From Mytilus californianus (lineage: Eukaryota > Mollusca > Bivalvia > Mytilida > Mytilidae), in NCBI RefSeq assembly GCF_021869535.1, contig NW_026262701.1, positions 2,433,501 through 2,497,500 on the forward strand: a stretch of DNA of 64,000 nt. Direction: 5' to 3'. How positions within the stretch are numbered: position 1 is the first letter of the stretch; every line of letters starts with the position of its first letter. The notes under the pieces were generated by a model. It did not search any database, had not been told where the DNA came from, and saw only the letters and a list, made by a program, of their open reading frames with translations. This document shows, in pieces, positions 11,583 through 22,294 of the stretch. The translations under genes and the position numbers were made by a program.

Positions 11583-12280
11583 TACAAGTCTAAATTGAAA
11601 ACAACGATCAAACCTATGATTGCGTTGGATAAAAACCGCAATTTTTATACATGTGCATGCAAAACAAATTTCTTGCTAGAGGGGTATAAATGCAGCACAA
11701 ACAACATTTTCCAAAAGACCAAAAAAGTGAAAAAGGATAATTTTACAAAACGCATTTGACTAACAGGTCGAACAACAAATGTTCTTTAACCCTGCTGACT
11801 GCCATTGGCGATTGCCAAATAAACGGATCACCGATGTAATAAATGGATCTTGATTTTAAATTTAATACTAAACAGAAAATAATAAACTTGCGGAGAAGAT
11901 TATATACCGCAAACAAAAGGTGCAAAGGTTTTTGTACACCATATCCGGATTTCGACAAATAATGTCTCTTCAGTGATGTTAGGAATCGAAACGGTATTTG
12001 GAAAGCCCAACAATTTACCTCAATTTAGGATAGACTCTTGAATTTTGAGGAGTCAAAATAGGATGAACGGATCATATAAACCCTAAGGCAAATATAATAC
12101 AAGCCCAAACGAAAAAATATAAACAAGTCCAAATTGAAAACAACGTTCAAAACTATGATTGCGTTGGATAAAAACCGCAATTTTTATACGTGTGCATGCA
12201 AAACAAATTTCTTGTTAGAGGGGTCTAAATACAGCACAAACAACATTTTTCAAAAGACCAAAAAAAGTGAAAAAGTCATT
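11583..12280 (-). repeat. 540-bp tandem repeat family, 1.3 units
   Basis: ATTGAAAACAACG(A/T)TCAAA, GATTGCGTTGGATAAAAACC, GTGCATGCAAAACAAATTTC and CATTTTCCAAAAGACC occur near 11594-11725 and again near 12133-12265, about 537 bp apart. The spacer between holds CCTGCTGACTGCCATTGGCG and TGGATCTTGATTTTAAATTT. Further copies are at 55302-55870 (opposite strand), 55880-56130 and 59062-60215. Short ORFs within the unit recur only because the DNA is repeated. Confidence 0.75.
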
Positions 12281-12529
12281 AATTTATATATACACATGAA
12301 TATATATATGTAAAAGAATCAAATTGTTAGTGTTTACGTAAGAAAAGACAAATATCTATGGTTTATCCATTACCAACCAGAAAAAAACCGCCAAAACATC
12401 ATAATGTATTTGGATGTTGTGGACAACAAAAAATGTTAAACAAGTGATGTGTTACCATACAAAAAAAATCAACCATTCATTAAACTGGTGAAGATGACAA
12501 ATAAAATACAAGAAAATACATATTATGGG

Positions 12530-12960
12530 TGCTGTGGACAAAAAAAAACCATGTAAAACAGGCTTTAAACCAAAAACATGTAAAAATAAGTGTTGAGGAC
12601 AAAGAAAAACATACGTAAAACAGGTGTTGAGGACATAAAAAAAACATACGTTAAACGGGTGTTGAGGACCAAAAAAACATACGTAAAACGGGTGTTGAGG
12701 ACCAAAAAACATACGTAAAACGCATGATTTTGCTAGAAATTAACAGGCGTTGAACGTGCGTTTACCTGTAAAACGGGCATTAAACGGAATCATTTTACGC
12801 ATGTTTTACGTTCACGCACGTGTTACGTGTGTTTAACATACGTAATTCATACGTTTCAAACAGGCGTTTTACATGCGTGGTCCTCAATATGCGTTTTTCG
12901 TACGTTTTATAACATGCGTAAAACGCCTGTTTTACGCATGCAAAACGGGTATGCAATTTT
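12530..12960. repeat. Degenerate short repeats around ACGTAAAACG
   Basis: From 12590 to 12720, GGTGTTGAGGAC followed by A-rich DNA and CATACGTAAAACGG recurs at roughly 30-40 bp. From 12720 to 12960 short motifs such as TTTTACGCATG and CATGCGTAAAACG occur on both strands, so this part can fold on itself. No coding potential. Confidence 0.6.
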
Positions 12961-12967
12961 TGCTGTG

Positions 12968-13500
12968 TAAGCAGTTAATGTTCCATATGCTCCACGATCA
13001 ACCCAGGTTCTACAGTAGGCTAAGCAGTTAAGGCTACAGATATTCCACGGTGAACCCAGGTTCTACAGTAGACTAAGCAGTTAATGCTCCACATGCTCCA
13101 CGGTCAAACCAGGTTCTACAGTAGAGTAAGCAGTTCATGCTACACACGCCCCACGGTGAACCCAGGTTCTACAGTAGGGTAAGCAGTTAATGATTTATAT
13201 GCTTCACGGTGAACCCAGGTTCTACAGTAGACTAAGCAGTTAATGCTCCACATGCTCCACGGTGAACCCAGGTTCTACAGTAGGGTAAGCAGTTAATGCT
13301 TTATATGCTTCACGGTGAACCCAGGTTCTACAGTAGGCTAAGCAGTTAATGCTCCACATGCTCCACGGTCAACCCAGGTTCTACAGTAGGTTAAGCAGTT
13401 AGTTCTCCACATACTCCACGGTGAACTAAAATGCTTCAGTAGAATATGCAGTAAATGCTCCTCGTGTTCCGCGGTAAACTCAGGTATTGCAGTAAGATCA
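12968..13500 (+). repeat. 53-bp minisatellite, about 9-10 copies, locus A
   Basis: TAAGCAGTTAATGCTCCACA starts copies at 12968, 13021, 13074, 13127, 13180, 13233, 13286, 13339 and 13392, each exactly 53 bp apart, and degenerates by 13500. The second half of the unit is CTCCACGGTGAACCCAGG then TTCTACAGTAG. A related 52-53-bp array precedes locus B (49625-49985). The minus-strand ORF across it is a by-product. Confidence 0.9.
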
Positions 13501-14053
13501 AGGGATATTGAGAACATACTAATGTTTATCGACCAATAACTTGAATTTCTAGCTCCAATTGACAAAACTGGAGTTACAAGATGATCGGGTAGTTTTGACA
13601 CTACCCGAGTATTTGCATTTACCCCTAGTTTTCATGCTACGAGGATCGTGTTGCTATAGCTTTAGTGTTCAGTATTGTATTTTGTGTATTATTTTTTCAA
13701 TGTCTGTGTTGTCTCTATCGATTAAAGTCAATTATTGTCCTTTTTTATTATTTTAATCTTAATTTCATTGTTATGGTTAGAAAATGTAAAATGGATTTTT
13801 ATTCAGGCAATTATGTGTGTGAGAGTGGGAAAATATTCCATCCACTATTCTTACAACAGAAATCGCAACAAAACGCGGCATTCAATATGTGTAATATTTG
13901 AATTCATACAAAAAATATATTTAGCATTGAATCATCTAAATGCAAAAAAATATATTCAAATAAAACTCTTAAACGGTTTGTTTTATTTCAAGCTGTTAAT
14001 GAGGATCTTATATGATAAAATTAAACCTTCGGCTTGAGAACAATATTAAAACA
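13501..14053 (+). other. Upstream block shared with locus B
   Basis: Matches 50085-50670 in order: TTTATCGACCAAT, CCCTAGTTTTCATG, TTCAGTATTGTAT, GTGTTGTCTCTATCGAT, CTTACAACAG, GCATTGAATCATCTAAATG and TTCGGCTTG. It is non-coding here in my reading and is part of the segment duplicated with the secreted-protein gene. Confidence 0.65.
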
Positions 14054-14442
14054 GAAGATTTGGTATGATTGCCAATTAGACAACTCTCCACAAGAGACCA
14101 CATGACACAGAAATTAACAACTATAGGTCACCGTACTGCTTTCAATAATGAACCAAGCCCATACCGCATAGTCAGCCATAAAAGGCCCCAAAATGACAAT
14201 GTAAAACAATTCAAACGAGAGAATTAACGGCCTAGTTTATGCACAAATAAATGAACGAAAATCAAATATGTATATGAATTACAGGCTCCTGACTTGGGAC
14301 ATGCACATTCATACAGAATGTGGTGGGGTTAAACATGTTAGTGGGATCCCAATCCTCCCCCTTACCTTGGACAGTGGTATAACAGTACAAAATAAGAACG
14401 AACTATACAAATCAGTTGAAAAGGCTTAACTCATCAGATGGA
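14054..14442 (-). mobile_element. RptA interspersed repeat, copy 2 (near complete)
   Basis: Runs from AGAAGATTTGGTATGATTGCC to AACTCATCAGATGG on the plus strand, that is, a minus-strand RptA. Inner landmarks: GGCCCCAAAATGACAATG, GGCTCCTGACTTGGGACA and GGGGTTAAACATGTTAG. It lies within the locus A upstream region and is absent at the matching place in locus B. Confidence 0.75.
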
Positions 14443-15470
14443 TAAAAATACAAATACTACACATACATTTGGACGTGGCCGGGTACTTGTATATCCCAAC
14501 AACAAAAAGACACAAAGTACAGATTCGAGAGTACTCGCAGCTACTGACAGCTAGTTCAAAGCCATTTAGTCTAAATTTAGTGTAAAGACGTTTAGAGACG
14601 TCATAAACAGTCAGAGAAAACATGACATTGTGCAATGCCAAGATACAGGTATCGACAGATTGTAGATCCATGAACGTGTATAAGTATTTCTCCAATTCTT
14701 CGTCTATTTATCCCTTTCTGCACCCATTGTATAAAAAAAAATTTAATCAACGTGTGGTTCGTTTGATCTCAGTTCTTCATTGGTTAAAATCTGATTATGA
14801 CGTAGAATTTTCTTGCTTTCCTCTGAATCTCCTATTGTGATGGCATGAAAAAAGGCAACCATGCCTGATGACGTCACATAGAAAGAACACATCTTTTTGC
14901 AGATCATTCGAAAAGAAGGAATACATTTGCCTGCGTATTGTTTGCAAATCATTAGAGAAACAGATTCCACCACAAAATCTCGTGTAATACGATATTTATC
15001 CACTCTCGACAGTTAAATTTTAAATATTTAAAACGCTCGGCGAGCCTCGCGTTTTAAATTTGAAAATTTAACTGTCTCGAGTGGATAAATATCGTATCAC
15101 ACTCGATGCAGTGGTAGAATCTATATATAACATACTAGTAATATCTAGTTTGCTTTTAATTTACTGATAACAAAATCAATATCGATACCAATAAAAACAA
15201 TATTCAATGATCTTATTACAGTGTTAAATTTGTAACCTTTTCGAATAAGTTTATTTAAAGTATCGATAAATTTACCAGGATCGTTTCTAAATTTCCGGGC
15301 ACGATAAACAACATTTCCGTAAAACTGAGGATGTGCTATCCTGTTTGAAATAAGTTTTCTTATTAATTATAGACCTTTGCACTACACAGTTTCTTATCTG
15401 GATAAATTAACAGTTGGACTAGTGTAGGCCTCTATTAGGTAAATCTTAACAACAGACATTAAGATTATAT
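14443..15470. other. Locus A upstream region, partly matched at right window edge
   Basis: GACGTCATAAACAGTC (14594), GGTATCGACAGATTGTAG (14647), AAAATCAATATCGATACC (15172) and CTAAATTTCCGGGCACGATA (15287) recur in order at 63315-63575. Contains the foldback element at 14962-15122. No coding frame I trust. Confidence 0.5.
14962..15122. mobile_element. Foldback element, about 75-bp arms
   Basis: The left arm starts AGATTCCACCAC and the right arm ends GTGGTAGAATCT. Inner arm sequence ATACGATATTTATCCACTC is matched by GAGTGGATAAATATCGTAT. The centre is GC-rich (CTCGGCGAGCCTCG). The size and near-complete self-complementarity suggest a MITE; no clear target-site duplication seen. Confidence 0.7.
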
Positions 15471-15636
15471 TAGAAGATGACAGTTGCATAGTATGTTTAT
15501 TGGGAGTGTGATTGTTCTCATATCCGGAAAACATTCATTACGCTGGTACCAATCCCCACAACATGACCTATTTGTATAATTCTCTGTCTGAATGATAAGT
15601 AATGTCTAACAGGAAGTAGAACTGTGAACTTTCCAC

Positions 15637-15643
15637 TATATAA
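15637..15643 (+). promoter_or_regulatory. TATA box, locus A
   Basis: TATATAA in CCACTATATAAGG, starting 49 bp before the ATG. The same distance and context occur at loci C and B. An initiator-like TCATTTC lies about 25 bp downstream, implying a very short 5' UTR. Confidence 0.75.
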
Positions 15644-15685
15644 GGTATCTTTCGAGAATATCATTTCATAATTGATTTTTGAAGG

Positions 15686-15767
15686 ATGGATTGCAAATTG
15701 TTTGTCATCATTTTTCAATTATCTGCTGTTGCAGCTGCGACTTCTCCAACCTTTATTTGGGATCCCA
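15686..15767 (+). CDS. Signal-peptide first exon of secreted protein, locus A
   Basis: The ATG follows TTTTTGAAGG, the same context as in loci B and C. It opens 27 codons (MDCKLFVIIFQLSAVAAA, then TSPTFIWDP) plus one base, ending at a GTAAGT donor (15768), so the following intron is phase 1. A lysine at position 4, a hydrophobic core and small residues at 14-18 fit a signal peptide cleaved after about residue 17-19, so the product should enter the secretory pathway. Locus B's exon has identical length, phase and residue pattern (M-x-C-K-x-x-V-I-I-x-Q-x-S-x-V-A). The rest of the gene is not certain: the Cys-rich terminal exon at 20635 lies downstream on the same strand, but needs a phase-2 intron, so at least one exon between them is missing from my reading. 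Function unknown; a matrix or defence peptide is possible. Confidence 0.7.
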
Positions 15768-17149
15768 GTAAGTTACTTTGATTTGTTTTTTCTCAATCTA
15801 TTTATGAGATTTGAACAACGTTATACCACAGTTAAAATGTATATGTTGGTAATGATAAATATCCATAAATTTAACTTTAAATTTGATGTGGCAAAACAAA
15901 TCAAATAAATATACGAAAAAGACGTACATAAGAAGGCAAGAGAATTCCACATCTTTTACGTTTTTACTCATTCTTACAGCTGTATTACTTAATCTGTACA
16001 TTTAGTTTTCAAGAAAAAACATTGGAATGTTATCATTTCACATAATTATTTTTATAATATAAAACAATATGAAAAATTGTTCTAATGATTTTACGGGCAA
16101 GTAAGCGCATAAAGACAAGCCTCAAAGTAAAAGGTGCACACGGATTTCTTGATGATAAGATTAAGAGTAACCAGTACATAGTTATTCTGTCCTGGTTTGA
16201 AACTACAGATATTGTTTTATTGAAATTTGTTTTTTTTATAACTGTTTTGAAATCATTTAAAAATATATATACCTCACTATTGCATAGCTTTTTTGTCTGG
16301 GGTTAGGTTTTCGTTTTTATCAGCCTTCAAACGTCGGTATAATGTTTGTATTTTAATTATTTTGGCCTCGTCTATCAATGAAGAGACATTGGTCGACGAA
16401 ATTTACACCTAGTGCAAATCAAAAAGTACCATTATTTTTGTAAGATTTCGTTTATACAATGTTATACTGATGCCAGTTAAATAGTTACAATGATACAATT
16501 GTTGTGACGTACGTTTATTGATTGCTCGTGGTTTCTATTTACAAAATCAACGTTTACTAAATCTTTCGCTGACATGAACTTACCAAAATATATATTCAAT
16601 AGTTACCTTTGTATGCTTAATTTCATAAAACTTGAATTTGCCAATTTACTTATTTCTGTTTACTAATGAAATTAATTTAAAAACTTATCATTATTTTTTA
16701 TAATTTCTTTTATATTCAGTATTTATGTATGATTGACATCAACGCATCGACAAAACCTCTCGGCTACCAATAGGTTGAAATGAGGATCCATATATTATAT
16801 ATTTTAACAGGCGCGTATCTACGTTTACGTCAAAACGCCCGGGCGTACATTTGAATTTTGATAAAAAAAAAAAACATATTTTAATCTAAGGAAAATAAAA
16901 AGAAATTTTTAGAAGCACATCAGCTTTATAATTCTTTCTTCATTGGCTTGTGATTGCTGATCAAATTGACGAAATTTACTTTTCAGCCAAATGGTATCAT
17001 ATTATATATTTGTTAATTTTCAGTCGAGTCTGAATCTATACTGTGAGTTCTATACTCACTTCCCTTTTGTTTAAAGCAATTCATTTTCTGCTGATATTCG
17101 TTATTCATTAATGGAGAAAATTTAGATTTTAAGATAAATAAAGTTTTTT
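15768..17149 (+). other. Intron of locus A, no exon found
   Basis: AT-rich. TTTTTTCTCAATCTATTTATGA near 15786 resembles a stretch at 26143 in repeat DNA. At 16605-16780, ACCTTTGTATGCTTAATTT and GATTGACATCAACGCATCGAC match locus C at 27178-27315, showing that the duplication includes the intron. Confidence 0.5.
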
Positions 17150-17700
17150 TTTCCACTTCAAAAACAAGATCTAGAAGATCAAATAAGCCAGTTCATTTAT
17201 TTTCACATTCAGTTAAATTGATGATGTTCTTTCCATTATAAATCCAAACTTTTCTGATTGGATTCTATTAACATATATTCTTATGAACAAAAAATTAAAG
17301 AAACAACAGACACGGCTTCCACCGCCTAATTTTTTTAATCTTACCTATAATCATACATACACGATCATCTCAGTACCATAATCTATGACAAACGAGACAA
17401 CTTTAATTTTGAAATTATCAATTTCCTCTACCTTAGTAGCAATATACCAACTTTATCTGCATATGGGATACATATTTTCCAAATTATTAGATATTCCAGA
17501 ATTTTCAGCTGCTACGCATACTTTGGAAAATGTCACTAGTGTCTCAGTAGAAATTTGATGAACCAGGCGTATGTCAAACAACGTCTCGTCCTGTTTCGAA
17601 AAAAGTTAAATGTCCATTTGTTCAGACCTTGTTACTAAATTTTACATATCAACTTCACAAATGATACACGATGGTCGTGAAGTATAGAACCTGCGTATTT
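17150..17700 (+). pseudogene. RT-3 reverse transcriptase remnant
   Basis: Frames interrupted by stops and shifts read IDDVLSIN near 17220 (catalytic motif C region), then NFSDWI, then, after ATCATCTCAGTACC, YDKR(D)NFNFEII and AYGIHIFQIIRYSRIF near 17460, then ending in the LMNQAYVKQRL region. This is a third, diverged Penelope-like reverse transcriptase. A minus-strand copy of an overlapping part lies at 18241-18700. Confidence 0.6.
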
Positions 17701-17821
17701 GGATGACTTTCTGAAATTGTTTATTGTCTCACCCCTTATTTTATTAATTTCGTATTTATATTGTGTTAAAGATCAACTTTATTCGTTCAGTGTATATTCA
17801 CTTATTTGTGTTCATATGTCG

Positions 17822-18240
17822 TTTGATTGAGTAAAGCCATTTAAATTGACATTTAATAGTGTGTTTTTTTATGTTATGATGTTACACTATTGTTTCAGGT
17901 AAGAGTGAAAGTTTGTACCTATTTAAACGTTTTAACCCGCTACACGTGTTTGCACCTGTCTTAAGACAAGAAACTGATGTTCAGTGGTTGTCGTTTGCTG
18001 ATGCGGTTCATCAATGTGTCTCGTTACTCGTTTTTTTTTATAGATTAGACCGTTGGTTTTCCCGTTTGAATGGTTTTACACTCTTCATTTTTGGGGCCTT
18101 TGTAGCTTGCTGTTCGATGTTAGCCAAGGCTCCGTGTTGGAGACCGTACTTTGGCCTTTAATGGTTTACTTTTACAAATTGTGACTTGGATGGATAATTG
18201 TCTCATTTGCACTCAAAACACATCTTCTTATATCTATATA
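17822..18240 (+). mobile_element. RptB interspersed repeat, copy 1 (near complete)
   Basis: Reads TTGATTGAGTAAAGCC, TTAAACGTTTTAACCCGC, AGACCGTTGGTTTTCCCGTT, GGGGCCTTTGTAGCTTGC and ends ACATCTTCTTATATC. It lies between two inverted RT-3 remnants. The ORF inside it is not a gene. Confidence 0.75.
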
Positions 18241-18700
18241 TCCCATATGCAGGTGAAGTTTTATGCTACAAAGGTAGAAGAAATTGATAATTTCCAAATA
18301 AATTCGTCTCGTTTGTCATAGATTCTGGTACTGAGATGACCGCGTAAGTCAAATTCGAGGTGAGAGTCTTACAATGAGGATGAGAAAGCCGTGTCTGTAG
18401 TTTTTGGTGTTTCTAGTTCTTGAGAATATATTAATGGAATCCAATCAGAAAAGTTTGGATTGTTAATGAAAAGTACATTATCAATATATCTGAATGTGAA
18501 ATAAATGTGTCTGGCTTCTTTGATCTTCTAGTTTTTAACTAGTGGTAGAACTCCGATTCATATGAAAATAAGTAGAGGTCGGCAAGGAGAAACACACATA
18601 TCGTTCCCATAGGAATGCCGACATTTTGTTGAAAAGTCCTCCTCAACAAACCATTTGAATAATTTTACCACTATTAGATATAGTCCTCACTCAAAATTAA
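18241..18700 (-). pseudogene. RT-3 remnant, inverted
   Basis: On the minus strand, from about 18640: VGIPMGTICVSLLADLYLFS (motif B region), YESEF, then CAAACTTTTCTGATTGGATT and ATCTATGACAAACGAGACGA, which matches the plus-strand copy at 17150-17480. Several stops. Homology ends at the RptB border. Confidence 0.6.
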
Positions 18701-18799
18701 CCTGATAATGAAAATAAATAAAATAAACAGTACCAACTTGCTGTTTGTGACCAGCATGACATTATGAGTTGTTATTTACTCACTGTTATCAGACCTCAC

Positions 18800-19090
18800 A
18801 TAATATATGAATTAAAGGTTTTTAATGTGATTGGAGAGTGTGAGTGAGAAAGGGCACATCAACTTTTATACAGTATGATAGTGGATATAAAATTAAATGA
18901 GAAAGACTGTTCATATTCCCTGTTTATAAAATTATACAATAAAGGGAAAACTGACATAAATATGATTATAGTCTTTTTAATGTGATTTGAGAGTTTGTGT
19001 CAGATGGAACACATCATCTGTTTTACAGTATAATGTAAATATAAAATTTAATGAGACAAACTGTGTTCATAATCTCTGTTGATTAAGTTA
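18800..19090 (+). repeat. Two-copy diverged tandem repeat, about 155 bp
   Basis: TTTAATGTGATTGGAGAGTG...TTTTATACAGTATGA...TATAAAATTAAATGAGAAAG (18818-18910) is repeated as TTTAATGTGATTTGAGAGTT...TTTTACAGTATAATG...TATAAAATTTAATGAGACAAA (18976-19060). Confidence 0.6.
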
Positions 19091-20634
19091 GAAGTTAGGA
19101 ATAACTGTGCTCAGGGTAAAACATCGGTCCTGATCAGGGAAGAGTGACTTTGATATGTTTATAACATTTTTAACAAATACTTTACTATTCTATTTTATTC
19201 TATGTGAATGTGATGAATGTAAGTGACGAACACAATAAAGTCCCAGATATACCTACAGAAAGAGAAGATGTAATTCAAACTTAGGTGTAAGCTTCTGCCC
19301 TAGTTTACTGTCTAATGTTTTTATACAGTGTGACTGTATATGATGATATATCTTTGGCTCATTAATCGCAAATAATAATAATGTGTATTACTTGTCTACC
19401 CCTCGGCCCATCTGTCGTCGCTTTGTTGTTGCAAGGGTAGTGACATCATAGTTTCTGATGTATTCTTTCTAAGATTGGATGCCAGTAGGGTTCATGACTG
19501 GTTAATATTGGCCCTTATATTTTTTTCATATATTCAAGGCCACAATAATACTTATTTTACATAGAAACAGTAGTGACATTACTTTTTTTACAAAATAATT
19601 TCGTTTTTGAACATCACATAGAAATATTGAATCCTTTAATATGCACTATTTGTGTTGTCCAGTCTTTGTCGAATTTTCGATGACTCTTAACAGTGTTTTG
19701 TATAATTTACTGTGGCCGCCACCAATGATCCAGAAAGTTTTTTAGTCTAAAGATTCAATATCATTATTGAAGACTTTTGGGTACAGAAGATTTTGAACCT
19801 TAAATTGCGGCAAAAGGTTTCATCAATCTTTTTTTGATCCGAAAAATAAACAAAATATCAGTTTTGACAATCCATCCACAGTGTACTGGTTCTGAGGCCA
19901 AGAATGTACTCTTTTGAAGAGATTTATTTTTACAAATAAGTAAGGTTGTTGAAATAAATCCATTTAGAACCAAATTGGAACAATTTGTTATTTTATGATA
20001 GAGTTGAAATTCGAGGCCATTTTTGGCCTAAACCTTTGTCTTCAATATGATGAGGTCAAAGATAAGAAAATATCAAATGAAGACACCCTTTTCCTTGAGA
20101 AAAACTTAACAAGAAAATAATGAAAACAGGTCACTATAATTTTTTTCATTTTGCTTTTTGATATTTATTAGAGTTCGTATGGTACAGTTCCACTTAGTGT
20201 GCACTTGATTCATTATTCATAACTACTTGTTTAGGAATTTTATGTCACAAACCCTGAACATTTTGAGATTTCAGTTTGACTGTGAGATAATTTAACGTTA
20301 TTTCTTGTGGCGTGAGACCTTACATCCAATTTGAAATGCAATGCTTGTGTGAGTTCTTATTATTCAGTACACTATACAAAAACAAATAGACAATTTTATA
20401 TTAATGATTAGTTTATTTATGTTGAACTTTTCCATGTTTTCTCCCTATCAATTTTTGTCTTTACATTTGATATGCAGTAAAACTACGAGTCTGCAGTTAT
20501 GATGTATAAAAAAAACTAAATGTTGTATGATTGCCAATGTGACAACTTTTGATTTAAAGACAGCGATTATTTGTTGTTCTGCGATAATGTTTATATTGTG
20601 ATAAGTAATTAAGAACAAGTTGTTTATTTTGCAG
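19091..20634 (+). other. No exon or repeat recognised
   Basis: AT-rich DNA ending in a polypyrimidine tract and acceptor (GTTTATTTTGCAG, 20622-20634). I searched for the missing phase 1-to-2 exon that would join locus A to the terminal exon and did not find a convincing one. Confidence 0.35.
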
Positions 20635-20761
20635 ATGTTATAAATGGGATCTGCCTTCATCATGTACACTGAATGAACCTGCTCCAGGAAAGTGTTGTAA
20701 AACACCCAGTTGTCCTCCATGGATCAGTATAGAATATCCGGAAGGATATAAGGAAGAATAG
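20635..20761 (+). CDS. Cys-rich terminal exon, VWC-like C-terminal half
   Basis: After the acceptor TTTATTTTGCAG (ending 20634), one base completes a codon and 41 codons follow to TAG at 20759-20761, so the preceding intron is phase 2. The peptide is CYKWDLPSSC, TLNEPAPGKCC, KTPSC, then PPWISIEYPEGYKEE. The spacing C-x8-C-x9-CC-x4-C resembles the C-terminal half of a von Willebrand factor C domain, an extracellular disulfide-rich module; that comparison is from memory. AATAAA lies 50 bp after the stop, supporting a true 3' exon. It may be the end of locus A, whose first exon is 5 kb upstream, but the phases do not join directly. In the phase-1 reading the exon stops after 12 codons. Confidence 0.5.
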
Positions 20762-20810
20762 TGACAGAAAAAAGATCGGAAAAAGCTTTAGTAACAAACT
20801 TTTTCTTAGA

Positions 20811-20816
20811 AATAAA
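20811..20816 (+). promoter_or_regulatory. Poly(A) signal
   Basis: AATAAA 50 bp after the stop of the Cys-rich exon, in CTTAGAAATAAAGCGTC. Confidence 0.55.
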
Positions 20817-20839
20817 GCGTCAAGACAATGAATAGTACA

Positions 20840-20892
20840 GACATAACAAACATTAAAATAGATACAGATTCAGACAGACATAACAAACATTA
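20840..20892 (+). repeat. 38-bp minisatellite, left part
   Basis: CAGACATAACAAACATTA and a related upstream unit belong to the same array as 21997-22165; the 1.1-kb transposon at 20893-21996 splits it. Confidence 0.75.
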
Positions 20893-21996
20893 AGCCTCGG
20901 TCACACCTTTATGGATAGCTCGAAAGGTTGCCGAACGGATAACTTTTTTCCATCCTTTCATGTCCGTTAGACGTCCGTTCTTATGCGTTAGCCGTCCGTC
21001 CATATCCGTTTCATGTCCATTTAGTGTCTGTTTTATCCGTCGACGTCCGTTCTGTCCGGTGGAAAATTTTGAGCATGTTCAAAACTTTGAACGGACGTCC
21101 AACGGAAGAAGTGTCCGTTGAACGTCCGGTAGGCGTCTGTTTTGTACGGTACTCGTCCGTTTCGTTTCCGTTTTATATCCGTTACTTGTCCGTAATACAT
21201 CCGTTGGAGGTCCAGTAGACAAGTTCACCAACGGACTTCTACCGGACGTATAACGGATAAAACGGATGATGAACGGATGGGAAACGGACATGAACGGAAG
21301 GATAACGTATACCTACCGAATGTAAAACGGATAAACGCAATTGAAAATTTCGCGTCACTCAGAAATGACAATTATTGATATGTCAGATTATTTGAGTGTC
21401 ATGAATGTCTATAACTCATGATGGATCTTGGAGTAAGAAGATATAGGAAGATGTGGTATGAGTGCCAATGAGACAACTCTCCATCCAAGTCACAATTTAT
21501 AAAAGTAAACCATTATAGGTAAAGGTCTTCAACACGGAGCCTAGAGCATGTCTTCACTATATATCAAGCAGCTCTTATTCAGGTCCGAATGTTGCATATA
21601 TAAACCTACAAGTTGCCGAAAGGAAAAGAAGGAGACGACAAAGGAGATGGTGGAAAAGATCATTGCTTAGTCCTGAAAGATATATGTATTATTATTATCG
21701 CTTTTAATTTTCCGCTGATCTTGTGTATCCGTTTCATCTAGTACGCTTTCGTTAGGTGTCCGTTTTGTACGGTACTTGTCCGTTGGATGTAGGTTCGACA
21801 TCCCTTCTGTCCGGTACGTTTCCGTTTCTCGTCAGCTGTATATCCTGTGAGTGTCCGTTAGGCATTCGTTACCCGTTCGTTTTATTTGGTCAGTATATAA
21901 ACGGACACCCAACAGATACAAATTTTGTCAACGGAAAACTGATTTTTCATCTGTTCGGCGTCCGTTTGAGCTATCCGGTAAGGTGTGACCACAGCT
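20893..21996. mobile_element. 1,104-bp TIR transposon (non-autonomous, PIF/Harbinger-like by target site)
   Basis: Starts AGCCTCGGTCACACC and ends GGTGTGACCACAGCT. Inner TIR sequence GGATAGCTC matches GAGCTATCC. The interior is filled with CGTCCGTT-type motifs, first on one strand and then the other, so it folds extensively. It is flanked by TTA (20890-20892) and TCA (21997-21999). Removing the element and one triplet restores AACATTATCAAT, exactly the junction seen in neighbouring 38-bp units. A 3-bp TTA-like target fits PIF/Harbinger. No transposase frame. An RptB fragment sits inside. Confidence 0.8.
21443..21565 (-). mobile_element. RptB fragment nested in the TIR transposon
   Basis: ATAGGAAGATGTGGTATGAG, then GACAACTCTCCATCCAAG and CTTCAACACGGAGCC. 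Only the 3' third of RptB is present. Confidence 0.75.
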
Positions 21997-22165
21997 TCAT
22001 CAATCGAAACTGATTCATACAGACATAACAAACATTACAAATAGATACGGATTGAGACAGACATAACAGACATTATCAATAGATACGGATTCATACAGAC
22101 ATAACAAACATTATCAATAGATACGGATTCAAACAGACATAACAAACATTATAAATAGATGCTGT
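21997..22165 (+). repeat. 38-bp minisatellite, right part
   Basis: AGACATAACAAACATTA then AATAGATACGGATTCA recurs every 38 bp (starts at 22021, 22059 and on). These units supply the empty-site sequence for the adjoining transposon. Confidence 0.85.
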
Positions 22166-22294
22166 GGTTATAGAAATCACGGATTTACATCTACACCGCA
22201 AACAAATATGTAAACATCTGTATTATGTCATCATGAAGACAGTGCACTTATCCAAAGTCTTATAACTAAAATAAACGATCTCACTGAGCAATGT

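Noticed and set aside
12720-12960. CRISPR-like or regulatory array of ACGTAAAACG motifs
   Set aside because: Spacing is irregular, motifs occur on both strands and the organism is eukaryotic; a degenerate self-complementary repeat fits better.
13338-13601. 87-codon minus-strand ORF
   Set aside because: It runs across the 53-bp minisatellite and is explained by the repeat.
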